A stretch of DNA of 64,000 bases from Bifidobacterium animalis subsp. animalis ATCC 25527 (GCF_000260715.1 NC_017834.1:1178001-1242000), one strand, 5' to 3'; shown: positions 35,888-45,804, counted from the first letter of the stretch. The notes: generated by a model from the letters alone, not told the origin. Numbers and translations: made by a program.

Positions 35888-36886
35888 TCACTCGCCGGCA
35901 GAAGTGCTCAGCCGCGCGTCGAGCTCGCCTACCAGGTTCCCATAGCCTTCCTCGGCCATCCGATCTCGCGGTACGAATCGCAGTGACGCCGAATTCATGC
36001 AGTACCGCATGCCGCCACGTTCGCGGGGGCCGTCTGCGAACACATGGCCCAGATGACTGTCGGAATGCACGGCCCGCACCTCAAGTCGCGGGTGCAGCGG
36101 CAAGCTGTAATCCTTGACCATGCGCACCGACCCCTGATCGATCGGCGTGCTGAACGACGGCCAGCCACAGCCGGAATCGAATTTGTCGGTTGAGAAGAAC
36201 AACGGTTCGCCACTGACTCGATCCACATAGATGCCGGGGTCGAACAGGCGATCATATTCGTTATGGAACGGCGGTTCGGTGGCGGACTGCTGCGTGACCG
36301 CATACTGTTCCGGGGTCAGGCTCCAGATGCGTTCGATATGACGCTGACGTTCGCGCATGTGGTCGATCACGTTCAGTGGAATATGACAGTAGCCTGTTGG
36401 ATTGGCGAGCAGGTAATCCTGATGTTCGGGCTCCGCAATCGTGAAATTGCGCAAATCCTCGATCTCAACGGCCGGAGTCGATCCGGAGCGTTGCGTGAGT
36501 TCGTCCAACGCCTGCTCATACACCGCGCGCTGCTCGGCGGCATGCGCACCGGCCGGATACAGTCCGGAACGGTATTGCGACCCGACGTCGTTGCCCTGAC
36601 GGTCGACGCTGAATGGATCGATGATGCTCAGGAACAGCAAGGTCAGTGTTCGCAGACTCACCCGCATCGGATCGTAATCGATGCGCACCGTTTCCACGGC
36701 ATGGGTCGTTCCCGAACACACCATGCGATAGGTGGGATCCGGCGTAGTGGATTGCGCGTATCCCACCGTGGTGTCAAGGACGCCATCGACATTCTGCATG
36801 GCTCGTTCGAGTCCCCAGAAGCATCCGCCGGCCATATAGGCCACATGCGTCTCGGGGGCGGCCGTCTCCGTCCGTTGCATTGTCAT
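35888..36886 (-). CDS. msrAB: Bifunctional methionine sulfoxide reductase MsrA/MsrB
   Basis: The 332-residue product reduces both S- and R-methionine sulfoxide. The MsrA domain begins with GGCFWGLE (catalytic Cys22). The MsrB domain, about residues 190-330, has [20 protein letters not shown] and [11 protein letters not shown] with its catalytic Cys. The MsrB zinc CxxC pairs are absent. The ATG at 36886 begins 1 base after the copper ATPase stop codon, so both are made from one mRNA. This links protein repair to copper defence. The longer frame starting at 37087 would overlap the ATPase and is rejected. Confidence 0.95.
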   Translation of the reverse strand: MTMQRTETAAPETHVAYMAGGCFWGLERAMQNVDGVLDTTVGYAQSTTPDPTYRMVCSGTTHAVETVRIDYDPMRVSLRTLTLLFLSIIDPFSVDRQGNDVGSQYRSGLYPAGAHAAEQRAVYEQALDELTQRSGSTPAVEIEDLRNFTIAEPEHQDYLLANPTGYCHIPLNVIDHMRERQRHIERIWSLTPEQYAVTQQSATEPPFHNEYDRLFDPGIYVDRVSGEPLFFSTDKFDSGCGWPSFSTPIDQGSVRMVKDYSLPLHPRLEVRAVHSDSHLGHVFADGPRERGGMRYCMNSASLRFVPRDRMAEEGYGNLVGELDARLSTSAGE

Positions 36887-36887
36887 C

Positions 36888-39713
36888 TCACTGCCCGACT
36901 TCGTATTTCGCCGGATCCTCGTCGAAAACACCTGCGCAATGCTTGCTGCAGAAGTAGATCGTCCGCCCGTCATAGACGCGGGTGTCGGCGGCGTCCTTCG
37001 GATCGACGACCATGCCGCAGATTGGGTCGATGTGTTCCTGATGTGCCATGGTATGCTCCTTATGTTCATGTTCCGTGGTGGATTCATGCTGGCAGTCGGT
37101 GTGCGTGTCGCAGGACTGGGGAGTCTGCGACGGCAACGCGAAACGAAGATTCAACGGCGTGCGCGCACCTCTGCGTACAGGCTTAGCATGGTTCGGCACG
37201 AGGGCGTGCAGTCTGTTTGCGTTGAGCACAACGGACAATGAGGAGAACGCCATTGCGGCACCCGCGATCATCGGACTGAGCAGCACATGCCATAGCGGGT
37301 AGAGCACACCGGCGGCGACCGGGATGCCCAGTCCGTTGTAACCAAGCGCGAAGCCCAGGTTCTGGTGGATGTTGCGCATCGTGCGGTCCGACAGATCGAT
37401 GGCGGTGACCACCGACTCAAGCGACGAATTCATCAACGTCACATCCGCGGATTCCACTGCCACATCGGTGCCCGAACCCATCGCCATGCCGACATCGGCC
37501 CTGGCGAGCGCTGGCGCGTCATTGATGCCATCGCCCACCATGGCCACCACGCGGTGCTGGTTCTGCAGCTCGCGTACAACGGCCTCCTTATCGGCAGGCG
37601 TGACCTGTGCGACGACATGGGTGATGCCGAGCTCCCGGGCGATTGCCTGGGCCGTGGCCTCATGGTCGCCGGTGAGCATCACGACGTCGATGTCTCGCGT
37701 CTGCAATGCTTCGATTGCCTGGACCGAGGTCTCCTTGAGCGCATCGGCGACGGCGATGACCGCGATCACGACGCCATCCACAGCAGCGACGACCGGCGTG
37801 CGTGCTTTCTCGGCCATCTGGTCGACGGCGTCATACACCCGCTTCGAAACCGCTGCATCTTCATCAACATGCGCCTGCACGAAGCGTTCATTGCCTACGA
37901 CCACGCGGTGGCCCTCGACGTGGCCGCTCACACCGCCACCGGGCTCGTTATGAAAATCACGCACCTGTGGCAACGCCCCATGCGGGGCTTGTACCTCGGA
38001 GCGATATGCCTGCACGATCGCCTCAGCAAGCGGATGCTCGGATTTCGCCTCTACTGCGGCGACATACGAGAATCCCGGTATCCTAGCCATATGGGAGACG
38101 TCGATCGGACCGCCGTCATCATCGGTCAGACCCACCACGTCGACGACCTGCGGCTTGCCCACGGTGATCGTACCGGTCTTGTCGAGCACCACGGTGTCGA
38201 TGCGATGCGTGTTCTCGAGCGCCTGCGCCGAACGGAACAGCACACCATATTGTGCGCCCTTCCCCGTGGCGATGGTGATGCTCAATGGGGTCGCCAGTCC
38301 AAGCGCGCACGGGCAGGCGATGACGAGCACGCTAATCGCACAGACAATGCCGTAGAGCACATGCAATGGCATCGGAGCCATCTGCCAGAAGACGAAAGTC
38401 CAGACGGCGATGATCATGACGACCGGCACGAACACGCCGGCCACCCGGTCCGCAATGCGCTGGATGGGCGCCTTCGAGGTCTGCGCGTTACGCACGAGCC
38501 GAATGATCTGTGCGAGCACGGTCTGGGATCCCACACAGGTGGCACGGTAGCGGATCGTGCCATTGCCGTTGACCGTCGAACCCACCACGGTGGCTCCTTC
38601 CCCCACCGCCACCGGCATCGACTCGCCGGTCACCATCGACTCGTCGATGCTCGTGTGGCCGCTCACGACAATGCCGTCGACCGGCAGGCTCTCGCCGGGG
38701 CGCACCTCGATGATGTCGCCCACCGCAACGTCGGCAGTGGGGATATCCCGCACACCATGCTCCGTGACGACATGCGCCGTGTTCACCCGAAGTCCCACCA
38801 ACGCCTTGATCGCCGCGCCGGTGCCGGCCTGCGCCTTCGCTTCGAACAGCTGCCCGAGAATCATCAGCGTGATGATCGTCGCCACCGCCTCGTAATAGGG
38901 TTCGCGTGACCCCACGGGCAACGCGTCTGGCCAGATTGTGACGAACAGCGAGTACAGGAAGGCCACACAGGTGCCCGTGGTGACCAGAGAGTTCATTTCC
39001 GGTGCGCGGTGGGCAATGGCGAGCCAGCCGGTACGGTGGACGGGCCAACCGCAATAGAACATCACCGGCACCGTGAGTACGAGCTGCAGCCAGGGACTCA
39101 TCACCCATGCGGGCATCGTATGCGCCATCCATGCCCCCACAGCAGGGATCATGGGCAGCATGGCGATGAGCAGTTCAGGCACCGTGAACGCGATACCGAC
39201 GATCAGTCTTCTCCTGAGCTCGCCGATCTCATGCGCACGCTCGGTGTCGTCCGCCGACTGCAGCTGTTCGAGCTGCTCCGCATCGGAAAGTCCTGTGGCC
39301 TCCGACACGCCATTGGATTCGGATGCGGCGGCTTCCCCGTTGCCTTCACCGGTCACCCGCAGCATCCCATGGAGCATGTTCATGCCACAGGCGAACGGGT
39401 ATTCCCCGGGTGCGAGGGCGGGCAGCCTCACCTCGGTATGGGCGAACGCCTGCAGGGTACAATCTATGCCGAGCTCCGAGAACACGACGTGGGAGGAGCA
39501 TTCCCCGCTCTCTTTCCTATCGAAGTCGAGTACGATCGGCGTCCCGGCCTCGACCTCAATGAGCGACGGCTCGTAGCCTCCGCGGACGACGACATGCGCG
39601 GTCTGCATACCCTGTGAGACCTGCGCCTTGTGGGCTTTCCTAGGGGCGAAGAAGAACCATGCAATGAACGCGGTGAGTGCCACGGCACCTAGAATCGGCC
39701 AAACCAACGTCAT
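36888..39713 (-). CDS. Copper P1B-type ATPase fused to cupredoxin-like and YHS domains
   Basis: The 941-residue copper pump has an unusual build. Residues 1-125 hold a signal-anchor helix and a cupredoxin-like domain with candidate ligands in GECSSHVV and [11 protein letters not shown]. The ATPase core follows, with the transport motif CPC at 467-469, phosphorylation Asp511 in [24 protein letters not shown], and the late-helix residues GYNGLG and [13 protein letters not shown] that mark Cu(I) pumps. Residues about 895-941 form a YHS metal-binding domain ([18 protein letters not shown]). No CxxC heavy-metal domain is present, so the terminal domains probably replace it. The ATG at 39713 follows GGGAGG. 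Confidence 0.95.
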   Translation of the reverse strand: MTLVWPILGAVALTAFIAWFFFAPRKAHKAQVSQGMQTAHVVVRGGYEPSLIEVEAGTPIVLDFDRKESGECSSHVVFSELGIDCTLQAFAHTEVRLPALAPGEYPFACGMNMLHGMLRVTGEGNGEAAASESNGVSEATGLSDAEQLEQLQSADDTERAHEIGELRRRLIVGIAFTVPELLIAMLPMIPAVGAWMAHTMPAWVMSPWLQLVLTVPVMFYCGWPVHRTGWLAIAHRAPEMNSLVTTGTCVAFLYSLFVTIWPDALPVGSREPYYEAVATIITLMILGQLFEAKAQAGTGAAIKALVGLRVNTAHVVTEHGVRDIPTADVAVGDIIEVRPGESLPVDGIVVSGHTSIDESMVTGESMPVAVGEGATVVGSTVNGNGTIRYRATCVGSQTVLAQIIRLVRNAQTSKAPIQRIADRVAGVFVPVVMIIAVWTFVFWQMAPMPLHVLYGIVCAISVLVIACPCALGLATPLSITIATGKGAQYGVLFRSAQALENTHRIDTVVLDKTGTITVGKPQVVDVVGLTDDDGGPIDVSHMARIPGFSYVAAVEAKSEHPLAEAIVQAYRSEVQAPHGALPQVRDFHNEPGGGVSGHVEGHRVVVGNERFVQAHVDEDAAVSKRVYDAVDQMAEKARTPVVAAVDGVVIAVIAVADALKETSVQAIEALQTRDIDVVMLTGDHEATAQAIARELGITHVVAQVTPADKEAVVRELQNQHRVVAMVGDGINDAPALARADVGMAMGSGTDVAVESADVTLMNSSLESVVTAIDLSDRTMRNIHQNLGFALGYNGLGIPVAAGVLYPLWHVLLSPMIAGAAMAFSSLSVVLNANRLHALVPNHAKPVRRGARTPLNLRFALPSQTPQSCDTHTDCQHESTTEHEHKEHTMAHQEHIDPICGMVVDPKDAADTRVYDGRTIYFCSKHCAGVFDEDPAKYEVGQ

Positions 39714-39894
39714 GTTGCGCCTCCCACTGGATGAATGCCTGCGTTACGACAACGTGGGCGCGCCCACACATATTCCCGCCGTGCTCCACGCGTGGCGGAA
39801 AAGCATGCCATGTGCAACCCGCGTGATTAGTGTGGGGCATATCGATGCGCATGTCAATACCCACGCATCAGAACATTGCACGAATCGAGGCATT

Positions 39895-40704
39895 ATGACC
39901 ACTTTGATCACCGGTGCGACAGGCGGCTTGGGGCGCGAACTGGCGCTGCTGTTCGCCAACGACGATCACGATCTCCTACTCACCGCACGGCATGCGGACC
40001 AGCTTGCCGAGCTGCAGGCGGAATTGACCAAGCAGTTCCATGTGCACGTCACGTCGGTGGTGCTCGATCTTTCCGACACCGAGGCCGCCGAGAAACTGTT
40101 TCGCTATGCCCAGAAGAAAGGCATCGTGATCGATACGCTCGTCAATTGCGCGGGCTTCGGGGATTGGGCGGACTTCATGCATGAGGACAGGCGGAAACTC
40201 AATGCGATGATGCAGGTGAACATGGTTACGCTGGCCAAGCTCATGCGTCTGTTCGGCGAGGGCATGGTGAGCCGTCACGACGGGCGGATTCTCAACATCG
40301 CCTCAGTCGCGGCAACGATTCCGGGGCCGTATATGGCCGCATATTACGCCTCGAAGGCCTTCGTGCGCTCACTGAGCGTGGCCGTGGCCCACGAGGTGCG
40401 CGGCACCGGCCTCACCGTCACGTGCATCTGCCCCGGACCTATCAGCACCGGATTCGAAAAGGCCGCCGCCATGCAGGGGCGCAATTTCTTCACGATGGTC
40501 AGACCCTCCACACCGAAGGCCATTGCCCAGTTCGCGTACCACAAGATGCAACTCGGCCGTGCGCTGGGCTATGCGGGGGCCTTCGCGAAGGGCGTCGCCT
40601 TCGCCACCCGCCTCGCCCCCGAATACCTCAATGCGCTCTGCGCGGGCTTCATGAACGGCGGTGATCCCTCGGCTACAACTTCATCCGAGAACCCCCAGAA
40701 ATAA
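39895..40704 (+). CDS. Short-chain dehydrogenase/reductase
   Basis: The 269-residue product is a classical SDR: the cofactor motif TGATGGLGRELALLF, NCAGFGDW, the catalytic Ser region ILNIASVAATIPGP and YYASKAFV with Tyr and Lys, and CPGPISTGF. It resembles the DltE/SDR group with unknown substrate. The ATG at 39895 follows the weak purine site GAGG. The longer frame from 39628 is the antisense of the copper ATPase start. Two opposed long-hairpin repeats follow it. Confidence 0.9.
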   Translation: MTTLITGATGGLGRELALLFANDDHDLLLTARHADQLAELQAELTKQFHVHVTSVVLDLSDTEAAEKLFRYAQKKGIVIDTLVNCAGFGDWADFMHEDRRKLNAMMQVNMVTLAKLMRLFGEGMVSRHDGRILNIASVAATIPGPYMAAYYASKAFVRSLSVAVAHEVRGTGLTVTCICPGPISTGFEKAAAMQGRNFFTMVRPSTPKAIAQFAYHKMQLGRALGYAGAFAKGVAFATRLAPEYLNALCAGFMNGGDPSATTSSENPQK

Positions 40705-40726
40705 TCCTTACAATCAATCAGGTGAG

Positions 40727-40812
40727 GTGTTTGGGGTGGCTGGCAGGCACATTTCGTCACTGTCGTAAGCTCCCTTACGTTCCTCAATGTGCCTGCCAGC
40801 CACCCCAAACAC
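40727..40812 (+). repeat. Long-hairpin repeat, copy D
   Basis: The perfect 27-bp arms 40727-40753 and 40786-40812 enclose a 32-base core (40754-40785) that begins TCGTCACTGTC and ends GTTCCTC around the inner stem GTAAG-CTCC-CTTAC. The core keeps the TCGTC and TCCTC ends of copies A-C in a shorter form. It lies just after the SDR gene in the sense orientation. Confidence 0.9.
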
Positions 40813-40845
40813 AGGCAAGACAGCCTAAACATGCGAGATGGCACT

Positions 40846-40935
40846 CCCTTTGGCCGTGAGGGTGGGCATAGGTTGAGGAACGTAGGGGAGCTTGCGACAG
40901 TGACGATACCTATGCCCACCCTCACGGCCAAAGGG
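40846..40935 (-). repeat. Long-hairpin repeat, copy E, inverted relative to D
   Basis: The perfect 28-bp arms 40846-40873 and 40908-40935 have a sequence unrelated to copy D. The core 40874-40907 read on the minus strand starts TCGTCACTGTCGCAAGC and ends GTTCCTCA, differing from copy D at two positions. It lies 17 bases from the helicase stop and in the helicase's sense orientation, so D and E face each other across the convergent gap. Confidence 0.9.
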
Positions 40936-40952
40936 CGAACCCGTACACACGT

Positions 40953-42932
40953 TCAGCGACGACCACGGCCCCCGCGGAACGGATTATCGTTGCGGCGCTT
41001 GCCCTTGTTCTTGAACTGGCTGTACTTGCCTGACTTCCGGGCACGCTTGGGGGCGGTTCGGGTCTGTTCGCGGGCCTCGAGCCTGCGTTCATGGCGCTTG
41101 ACTGATTCATCGCGGGCATCGAACAGACGGTCGTTGTCGTGGTGGTGGATGCGTTTGCCACCCCGACGCTCTTCACGCTCCTCCTCGCGACGGGCATGGC
41201 GCCGTTCGATGCGTTTCTTGCCGTTGTTGCGGTTCTGGCGTGATTTCTTGTAATCACGGTCGTCACCGGCCTCGCCGAACTGCTCGGCGCGACGTTCCCG
41301 CCGGTTGCGCGGCCGTTCGTCGCGCCGGCGATCGCGCTCATGGCGGCTCGCCTGTTCTGACTCCGCAGGCTCGGAGTAACGTGGGTTGTCCGAACTCACA
41401 TCGCCGAGGAACAATGCGGCGAATTCCTGCTGCTCCTTGGCAATCTGGCGTTCGCGTTCGGTGGGCCGATGCTCGCCCTTGCCGGTACGGCGTCCACCAC
41501 GAGCCGAGCGGCTGCCCCGTTCCTCATCACGGTTCGTGCGACCCCGGTCACGACGCGACTTGCGGCCGCCATTGCTTTTACGCGGTTTGCGTTCAAGCTC
41601 GGGAAGCTCCCAGCCATGCACCGGATCGGCTTTCTGCCCTACGAGTTCCTGCACCTGTGGGGACTCGGGGGTGACTTCGACTGGTTTGAGCTTGATGTCG
41701 ACCTCTTTGAACAGGTGACGAATCTTGCGCTTCTGATCCGGCGTCATGAGTGTGACCACATCGCCGGACTGGCCGGCACGGGCGGTTCTGCCGGAGCGAT
41801 GGGTGAACGACTTGGGATCCTCCGGCGGTTCGACCTGCACCACCAGACCCACGTTGCTCACATCGATGCCGCGGGCCGCCACATCGGTGGCCACGAGCAC
41901 ATTCACCTGACCGGATTCGAAAGCCTGCAGGTTCCGATCGCGCTGGTGCTGGCTCAGGTTCCCATGGAGTTCGGCTGCCGGGATCCCGCTCTGCGTCAGC
42001 GTGTGGGCGAGCTTCTTGGCCTGAAACTTCGTACGCGTGAACAGGATGCGGCGGCCGCGTCCACTGGCGAGCTCCCTCACGACGGCCGCCTTGTCGTTGC
42101 GGGATACGAGGAACAGATGGTGGGTCATCGAATCGACATTCGACGTCACCTCATCGACACTATGCACCTTCGGATCGTGCAGGAATTCGCTGACCACCTC
42201 GTCGACACCATGGTCGAGCGTGGCCGAGAACAGCATATGCTGCGCGTCGGGGCGAATCTGCTTGAGAATGCGTTTGATCGGCGGCAGGAAGCCCATGTCG
42301 GCCATCTCGTCGGCCTCGTCGAGCACCACGATGCGCACATCGGCGAGCGTCAGCGCCTGCTGTTCAATCAGATCTTCCAGGCGCCCCGGGCAAGCGACGA
42401 CGATGTCGGCGCCATCGTCGAGGTCCCGGAACTGTCGCTCGTACTTGACACCGCCGTATACCGTGGTGACGGCCATGCCGTAAGCATCTGCGAGGGGGGT
42501 GAGCACGTCACTGATCTGATTGGCGAGCTCACGGGTCGGCGCCAGCACCAGACCGCGCGGATGCGGCATGTACTTCGAGACGCCGCGCTTGAACCGCAGC
42601 GATTTACGCAATGCCTGCGGATCCATGTCACGGGGGAAATCATGGTCGTCGGCACGATCCATATCGGAAAGCCTGGAGACGAGCGGCAGTCCGAAGGCCA
42701 AGGTCTTGCCGGAACCGGTCTGCCCTCGGCCGAGCACATCACGCCCGGCAAGTGAGTCTGGAAGCGTGTCCTGCTGGATGGGGAACGCGGTCTTCTTGCC
42801 GTCGGCAGCCAGCAGGCGAACAAGCGGCCCGGGCACGCCGAGTTCACCGAACGAGCGCGCAGGCTCCTCATATATGGAGTCCGCATCATTCATAGTGGTA
42901 TCTAAATCATTCAACGATGGTGTAAGTGGCAC
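40953..42932 (-). CDS. DEAD-box RNA helicase with long basic tail
   Basis: The 659-residue product is an ATP-dependent RNA helicase with the motifs GRGQTGSGKTLAF, VLAPTRELANQ, VLDEADEMADMG, SATLD, LVATDVAARGIDVS and HRSGRTARAG. After about residue 420 it has a low-complexity tail of more than 200 residues rich in Arg, Lys, Glu and Asp (RRDRGRTNRDEERG, RRNRERRAEQF), probably an RNA-binding segment. It starts with GTG at 42932, five bases after GAAAGG. The tail shows no defined domain. Roles in ribosome assembly or cold-adapted RNA folding are inferred from family. Confidence 0.93.
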   Translation of the reverse strand: MPLTPSLNDLDTTMNDADSIYEEPARSFGELGVPGPLVRLLAADGKKTAFPIQQDTLPDSLAGRDVLGRGQTGSGKTLAFGLPLVSRLSDMDRADDHDFPRDMDPQALRKSLRFKRGVSKYMPHPRGLVLAPTRELANQISDVLTPLADAYGMAVTTVYGGVKYERQFRDLDDGADIVVACPGRLEDLIEQQALTLADVRIVVLDEADEMADMGFLPPIKRILKQIRPDAQHMLFSATLDHGVDEVVSEFLHDPKVHSVDEVTSNVDSMTHHLFLVSRNDKAAVVRELASGRGRRILFTRTKFQAKKLAHTLTQSGIPAAELHGNLSQHQRDRNLQAFESGQVNVLVATDVAARGIDVSNVGLVVQVEPPEDPKSFTHRSGRTARAGQSGDVVTLMTPDQKRKIRHLFKEVDIKLKPVEVTPESPQVQELVGQKADPVHGWELPELERKPRKSNGGRKSRRDRGRTNRDEERGSRSARGGRRTGKGEHRPTERERQIAKEQQEFAALFLGDVSSDNPRYSEPAESEQASRHERDRRRDERPRNRRERRAEQFGEAGDDRDYKKSRQNRNNGKKRIERRHARREEEREERRGGKRIHHHDNDRLFDARDESVKRHERRLEAREQTRTAPKRARKSGKYSQFKNKGKRRNDNPFRGGRGRR

Positions 42933-43115
42933 GATGGCCTTTCATGTCGTAATACAATGCGCGAGTGCGCAAACTCACCCAGTTTAGCGGACGGCCATAA
43001 CCAAATTCCTACAAGACACGCTCTGAGAGCGTAACAACCACCGCATTCACGAAGTATCCACAAAATTTTGTTCCAACTAGTGAAATATCCGTCTCATGTA
43101 CAGAGCAAATGTATT

Positions 43116-44234
43116 ATGAAAACCATGAAAGAATTCTGTAGCAAATGGGCCAAACGCATTGCCACAAAACAGATGGCGCTGATTGCCGTCATCACCTTGG
43201 TGGCCACTCTCATCGGCATGTGGGCCGCGCAATTCGAAGGTCTCAAGATCCTCGGCGCGCTCATTATCGCCCTGCTCATCGGCATGGTGGTTCAGTTCCC
43301 GATTCGTGCCTGGTACACCAAGGATGATCCGCAACGTGCGGCAGGTGTGAAGGACGCGGCTGGCCTCATCGCCAACAAGTTCCTCCGCTTCGGCATTATT
43401 CTGCTTGGTTTCAAACTCAATCTCGAGCTGCTCTTCACCACAGGTGCGAAGTGTCTGCCTCTCGCCGCGCTCGTCGTGGCCGTCACCGTGTTCGTCACCT
43501 ACTGGATCTGCCGTTGGATGGGCGTCGACCCGCTCATGGCCATCCTGGTCTCCTGCGGCACCGGCATCTGCGGAGCCGCGGCGGTCATGGGTGTCTCCGG
43601 CTCCATCAAGGTCTCCCCGAAACGTGAGAGCGAGAAAGAGAACGACGAAGTCACCGCAATCGCCATCGTCGCCATCATGGGCACCATCTTCGCATTGCTC
43701 GAAATCGCCATTCTGCCGCTGCTCAACCTCACCCAGCCCCAGGAGGGCTTCATCGCAGGTGGTTCGCTCCACGAAATCGCCCATGCCGTCGCAGCAGGTG
43801 AAGGCCTCAACCGTCCAGTCCCCGCCGGTCAGGTCGATGCGGCCACCATGGCGAACATCATGAAGCTCTCCCGTGTGCTCATGCTCGTGTTCGTCTCGAT
43901 CATCGTTGCGATTTGGTGGGATAAGCGTCATAGCGAGGTCACCGAGGTGGGCGGCAAGCGCAAGGTCGCATTCCCCTGGTTCATGCTCGGCTTCATCGCC
44001 ACGGCGGCCATCGGTACCCTGTTCCTGCAGACGGTTCCCGCCAGCGCCGGCTTCATCAACGCGCTCGGCGGCGATGTGGCGAAGATCTTCCTCGGCATGG
44101 CCATGGCCTCCCTCGGCATCAACGTGAACTTCAAGGCGATCGCGAAGACCGGCGTCAAGCCGCTCATCGCCAGCTTCATCGCCTCGATCATCCTGGTGCT
44201 CATCTGCTGGGGTCTGGCGGTGCTGTTCTTCTGA
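43116..44234 (+). CDS. YeiH/UPF0324-family putative sulfate exporter-like membrane protein
   Basis: The 372-residue product has about ten membrane helices and the YeiH-family signatures KFLRFGIILLGFKLNLELLF and AILVSCGTGICGAAAVMGVSG, and ends with MASLGINVNFKAIAKTG. YeiH proteins are called putative sulfate exporters, but substrate evidence is thin. The start is ATG 43116 or 43125. An upstream TTG at 43068 is not supported by a ribosome site. A perfect 42-base palindrome follows the gene. Confidence 0.85.
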   Translation: MKTMKEFCSKWAKRIATKQMALIAVITLVATLIGMWAAQFEGLKILGALIIALLIGMVVQFPIRAWYTKDDPQRAAGVKDAAGLIANKFLRFGIILLGFKLNLELLFTTGAKCLPLAALVVAVTVFVTYWICRWMGVDPLMAILVSCGTGICGAAAVMGVSGSIKVSPKRESEKENDEVTAIAIVAIMGTIFALLEIAILPLLNLTQPQEGFIAGGSLHEIAHAVAAGEGLNRPVPAGQVDAATMANIMKLSRVLMLVFVSIIVAIWWDKRHSEVTEVGGKRKVAFPWFMLGFIATAAIGTLFLQTVPASAGFINALGGDVAKIFLGMAMASLGINVNFKAIAKTGVKPLIASFIASIILVLICWGLAVLFF

Positions 44235-44253
44235 CACCAGTGCTTCGAAAGCT

Positions 44254-44295
44254 ATGTGAAAAGGGCCTTGGAATATTCCAAGGCCCTTTTCACAT
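44254..44295. terminator. Perfect 42-base palindrome after the YeiH-like gene
   Basis: The two 21-base arms 44254-44274 and 44275-44295 are exactly complementary with no spacer, and the centre is GGAATATTCC. In RNA the middle bases would form the loop. The run CCCTTTTCAC at the end gives a short T-tract on the plus strand. Confidence 0.8.
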
Positions 44296-44430
44296 GCCGT
44301 CACTTGCTGTTTCACATATGTCACACAGCGGTTTCCCGCTGCCGCTACAATGTATTCGGCCGGTGGCATAACGCTGGCGGCCGCATTTTCCAAAGCTCAA
44401 GAGACCTCAGAGAGAAACGGCGAGGAAATC

Positions 44431-45780
44431 GTGACATCATTGAAGCAAATGTTCACATGGACGCTCCATGGGAACGGAAAAACACTCAAGCCCGGCGAGA
44501 TCGTCGAACCGAAGGAGCGCCTCACCTGGCCCCGCACCATCGGTATCGGCGCACAGCATGTGGTGGCCATGTTCGGAGCCACATTCCTGGTCCCGATCCT
44601 CACAGGCTTCGACCCGTCGACCACGCTGTTCTTCACGGCGTTCTCCACGGCGCTCTTCCTGCTCATCAACAAGAACCTGCTGCCATCGTATCTGGGTTCC
44701 AGCTTCGGCTTCATCGCCCCGATCGCAGCCGTGGCGAGCGCCGGCAAGGGCATCGCCGTCGCATCCTTCGGCATCCTGTGCACAGGCCTGCTGCTTGCGA
44801 TCATCGGCTTCGTCGTCCAATGGGCGGGAGCGATTTGGATCGACCGCATCATGCCCCCTGTGGTCAACGGCGCCATCGTGGCCATCATCGGCTTCAATCT
44901 GGCTCCGAATGTATGGACCAATTTCAAGGCGGCCCCCGACACCGCATTGGTCACGCTTGTCGCCGTCCTGCTCATTGCCGTGCTGTTCAAGGGACTCATC
45001 GGCCGTCTCAATATTCTCCTCGGCGTGCTCATCGGCTATGCCTATGCCTGCATTCGCGGGCAGGTCGACTTCCAGGCCATCGAACAGGCCGCCTGGGTCG
45101 GCTTCCCGAAGTTCCACCTGCCGCAGGTCGACTTCACGATTCTGCCGATGTTCCTGCCTGTCGTGCTCGTGCTCATCGCCGAGAACGTCGGCCACGTGAA
45201 GTCCGTAGCGCAGATGACCGGCCATGACTACGACAACCAAATCGGCACCGCCCTCATCGCCGATGGTTTGGGCACGACGGTCGCCGGCTTCGGCGGTGGT
45301 TCGGGCACCACCACCTATGGCGAGAACATCGGCGTCATGGCGGCCACCAAGGTCTACTCCACTGCCGCATACTGGTGTGCCGCGGGCTTCGCCTTCCTCC
45401 TCTCGCTCTGCCCGAAGTTCGGCCAAGTAGTCAACTCGATTCCGGTCGGCGTGCTCGGCGGCGTCACATGCCTGCTCTACGGCATGATCGGCATGATCGG
45501 CGTGCAGATCTGGGTGGACAACAAGGTCGACTTCGCCAAGCCGATCAACATCATGACCGCCTCCGTCGTCATGATCGTCGGCATCGCGAACTTCGAGTTC
45601 AATGTGAACGGCATCCAGTTCAACGGCATCGCCATCGGCTCCATCATCGTGCTCGTGCTCTACCATGGCATGTGCGCGATTGGACGCGCCACCGGGACCA
45701 TTGTCAAGGAGGCTCCGGAGCCCACACCACAGGAGCGCAAGTTCGAGAATCTCGACGAGCCAATCGATCCGACGCGCTGA
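44431..45780 (+). CDS. uraA: Uracil/pyrimidine permease (NCS2 family)
   Basis: The 449-residue product is a nucleobase:cation symporter-2 carrier with about 14 helices. Its start, IGIGAQHVVAMFGATFLVPILTGF, fits UraA, and LVLIAENVGHVKSV carries the substrate-binding Glu of the family. The later IGTALIADGLGTTVAGFGGGSGTTTYGENIG is typical of uracil carriers. The start is GTG 44431 after GAGGAAATC. An ATG at 44350 lies in the leader without a ribosome site. Uracil is the likely substrate; xanthine is less likely. Confidence 0.9.
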   Translation: MTSLKQMFTWTLHGNGKTLKPGEIVEPKERLTWPRTIGIGAQHVVAMFGATFLVPILTGFDPSTTLFFTAFSTALFLLINKNLLPSYLGSSFGFIAPIAAVASAGKGIAVASFGILCTGLLLAIIGFVVQWAGAIWIDRIMPPVVNGAIVAIIGFNLAPNVWTNFKAAPDTALVTLVAVLLIAVLFKGLIGRLNILLGVLIGYAYACIRGQVDFQAIEQAAWVGFPKFHLPQVDFTILPMFLPVVLVLIAENVGHVKSVAQMTGHDYDNQIGTALIADGLGTTVAGFGGGSGTTTYGENIGVMAATKVYSTAAYWCAAGFAFLLSLCPKFGQVVNSIPVGVLGGVTCLLYGMIGMIGVQIWVDNKVDFAKPINIMTASVVMIVGIANFEFNVNGIQFNGIAIGSIIVLVLYHGMCAIGRATGTIVKEAPEPTPQERKFENLDEPIDPTR

Positions 45781-45804
45781 CACGGCGATTCATCGGTTGC
45801 CGAC

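Noticed and set aside
37365..38909. A 514-codon open frame on the plus strand
   Set aside because: Antisense to the copper ATPase core; His/Arg/Asp-rich shadow with no motif.
7880..40935. The five long hairpins as a CRISPR array or insertion sequence ends
   Set aside because: They are scattered, have no regular spacers, no transposase and no target duplications that I can see. The arms differ in each copy, unlike insertion-sequence ends.
43077..44393. 438-codon and similar minus-strand frames (also 44437-45783) opposite the YeiH-like and uracil permease genes
   Set aside because: The plus-strand products are clear membrane carriers. The opposite frames are acidic, His/Glu/Asp-rich shadows of hydrophobic codons.
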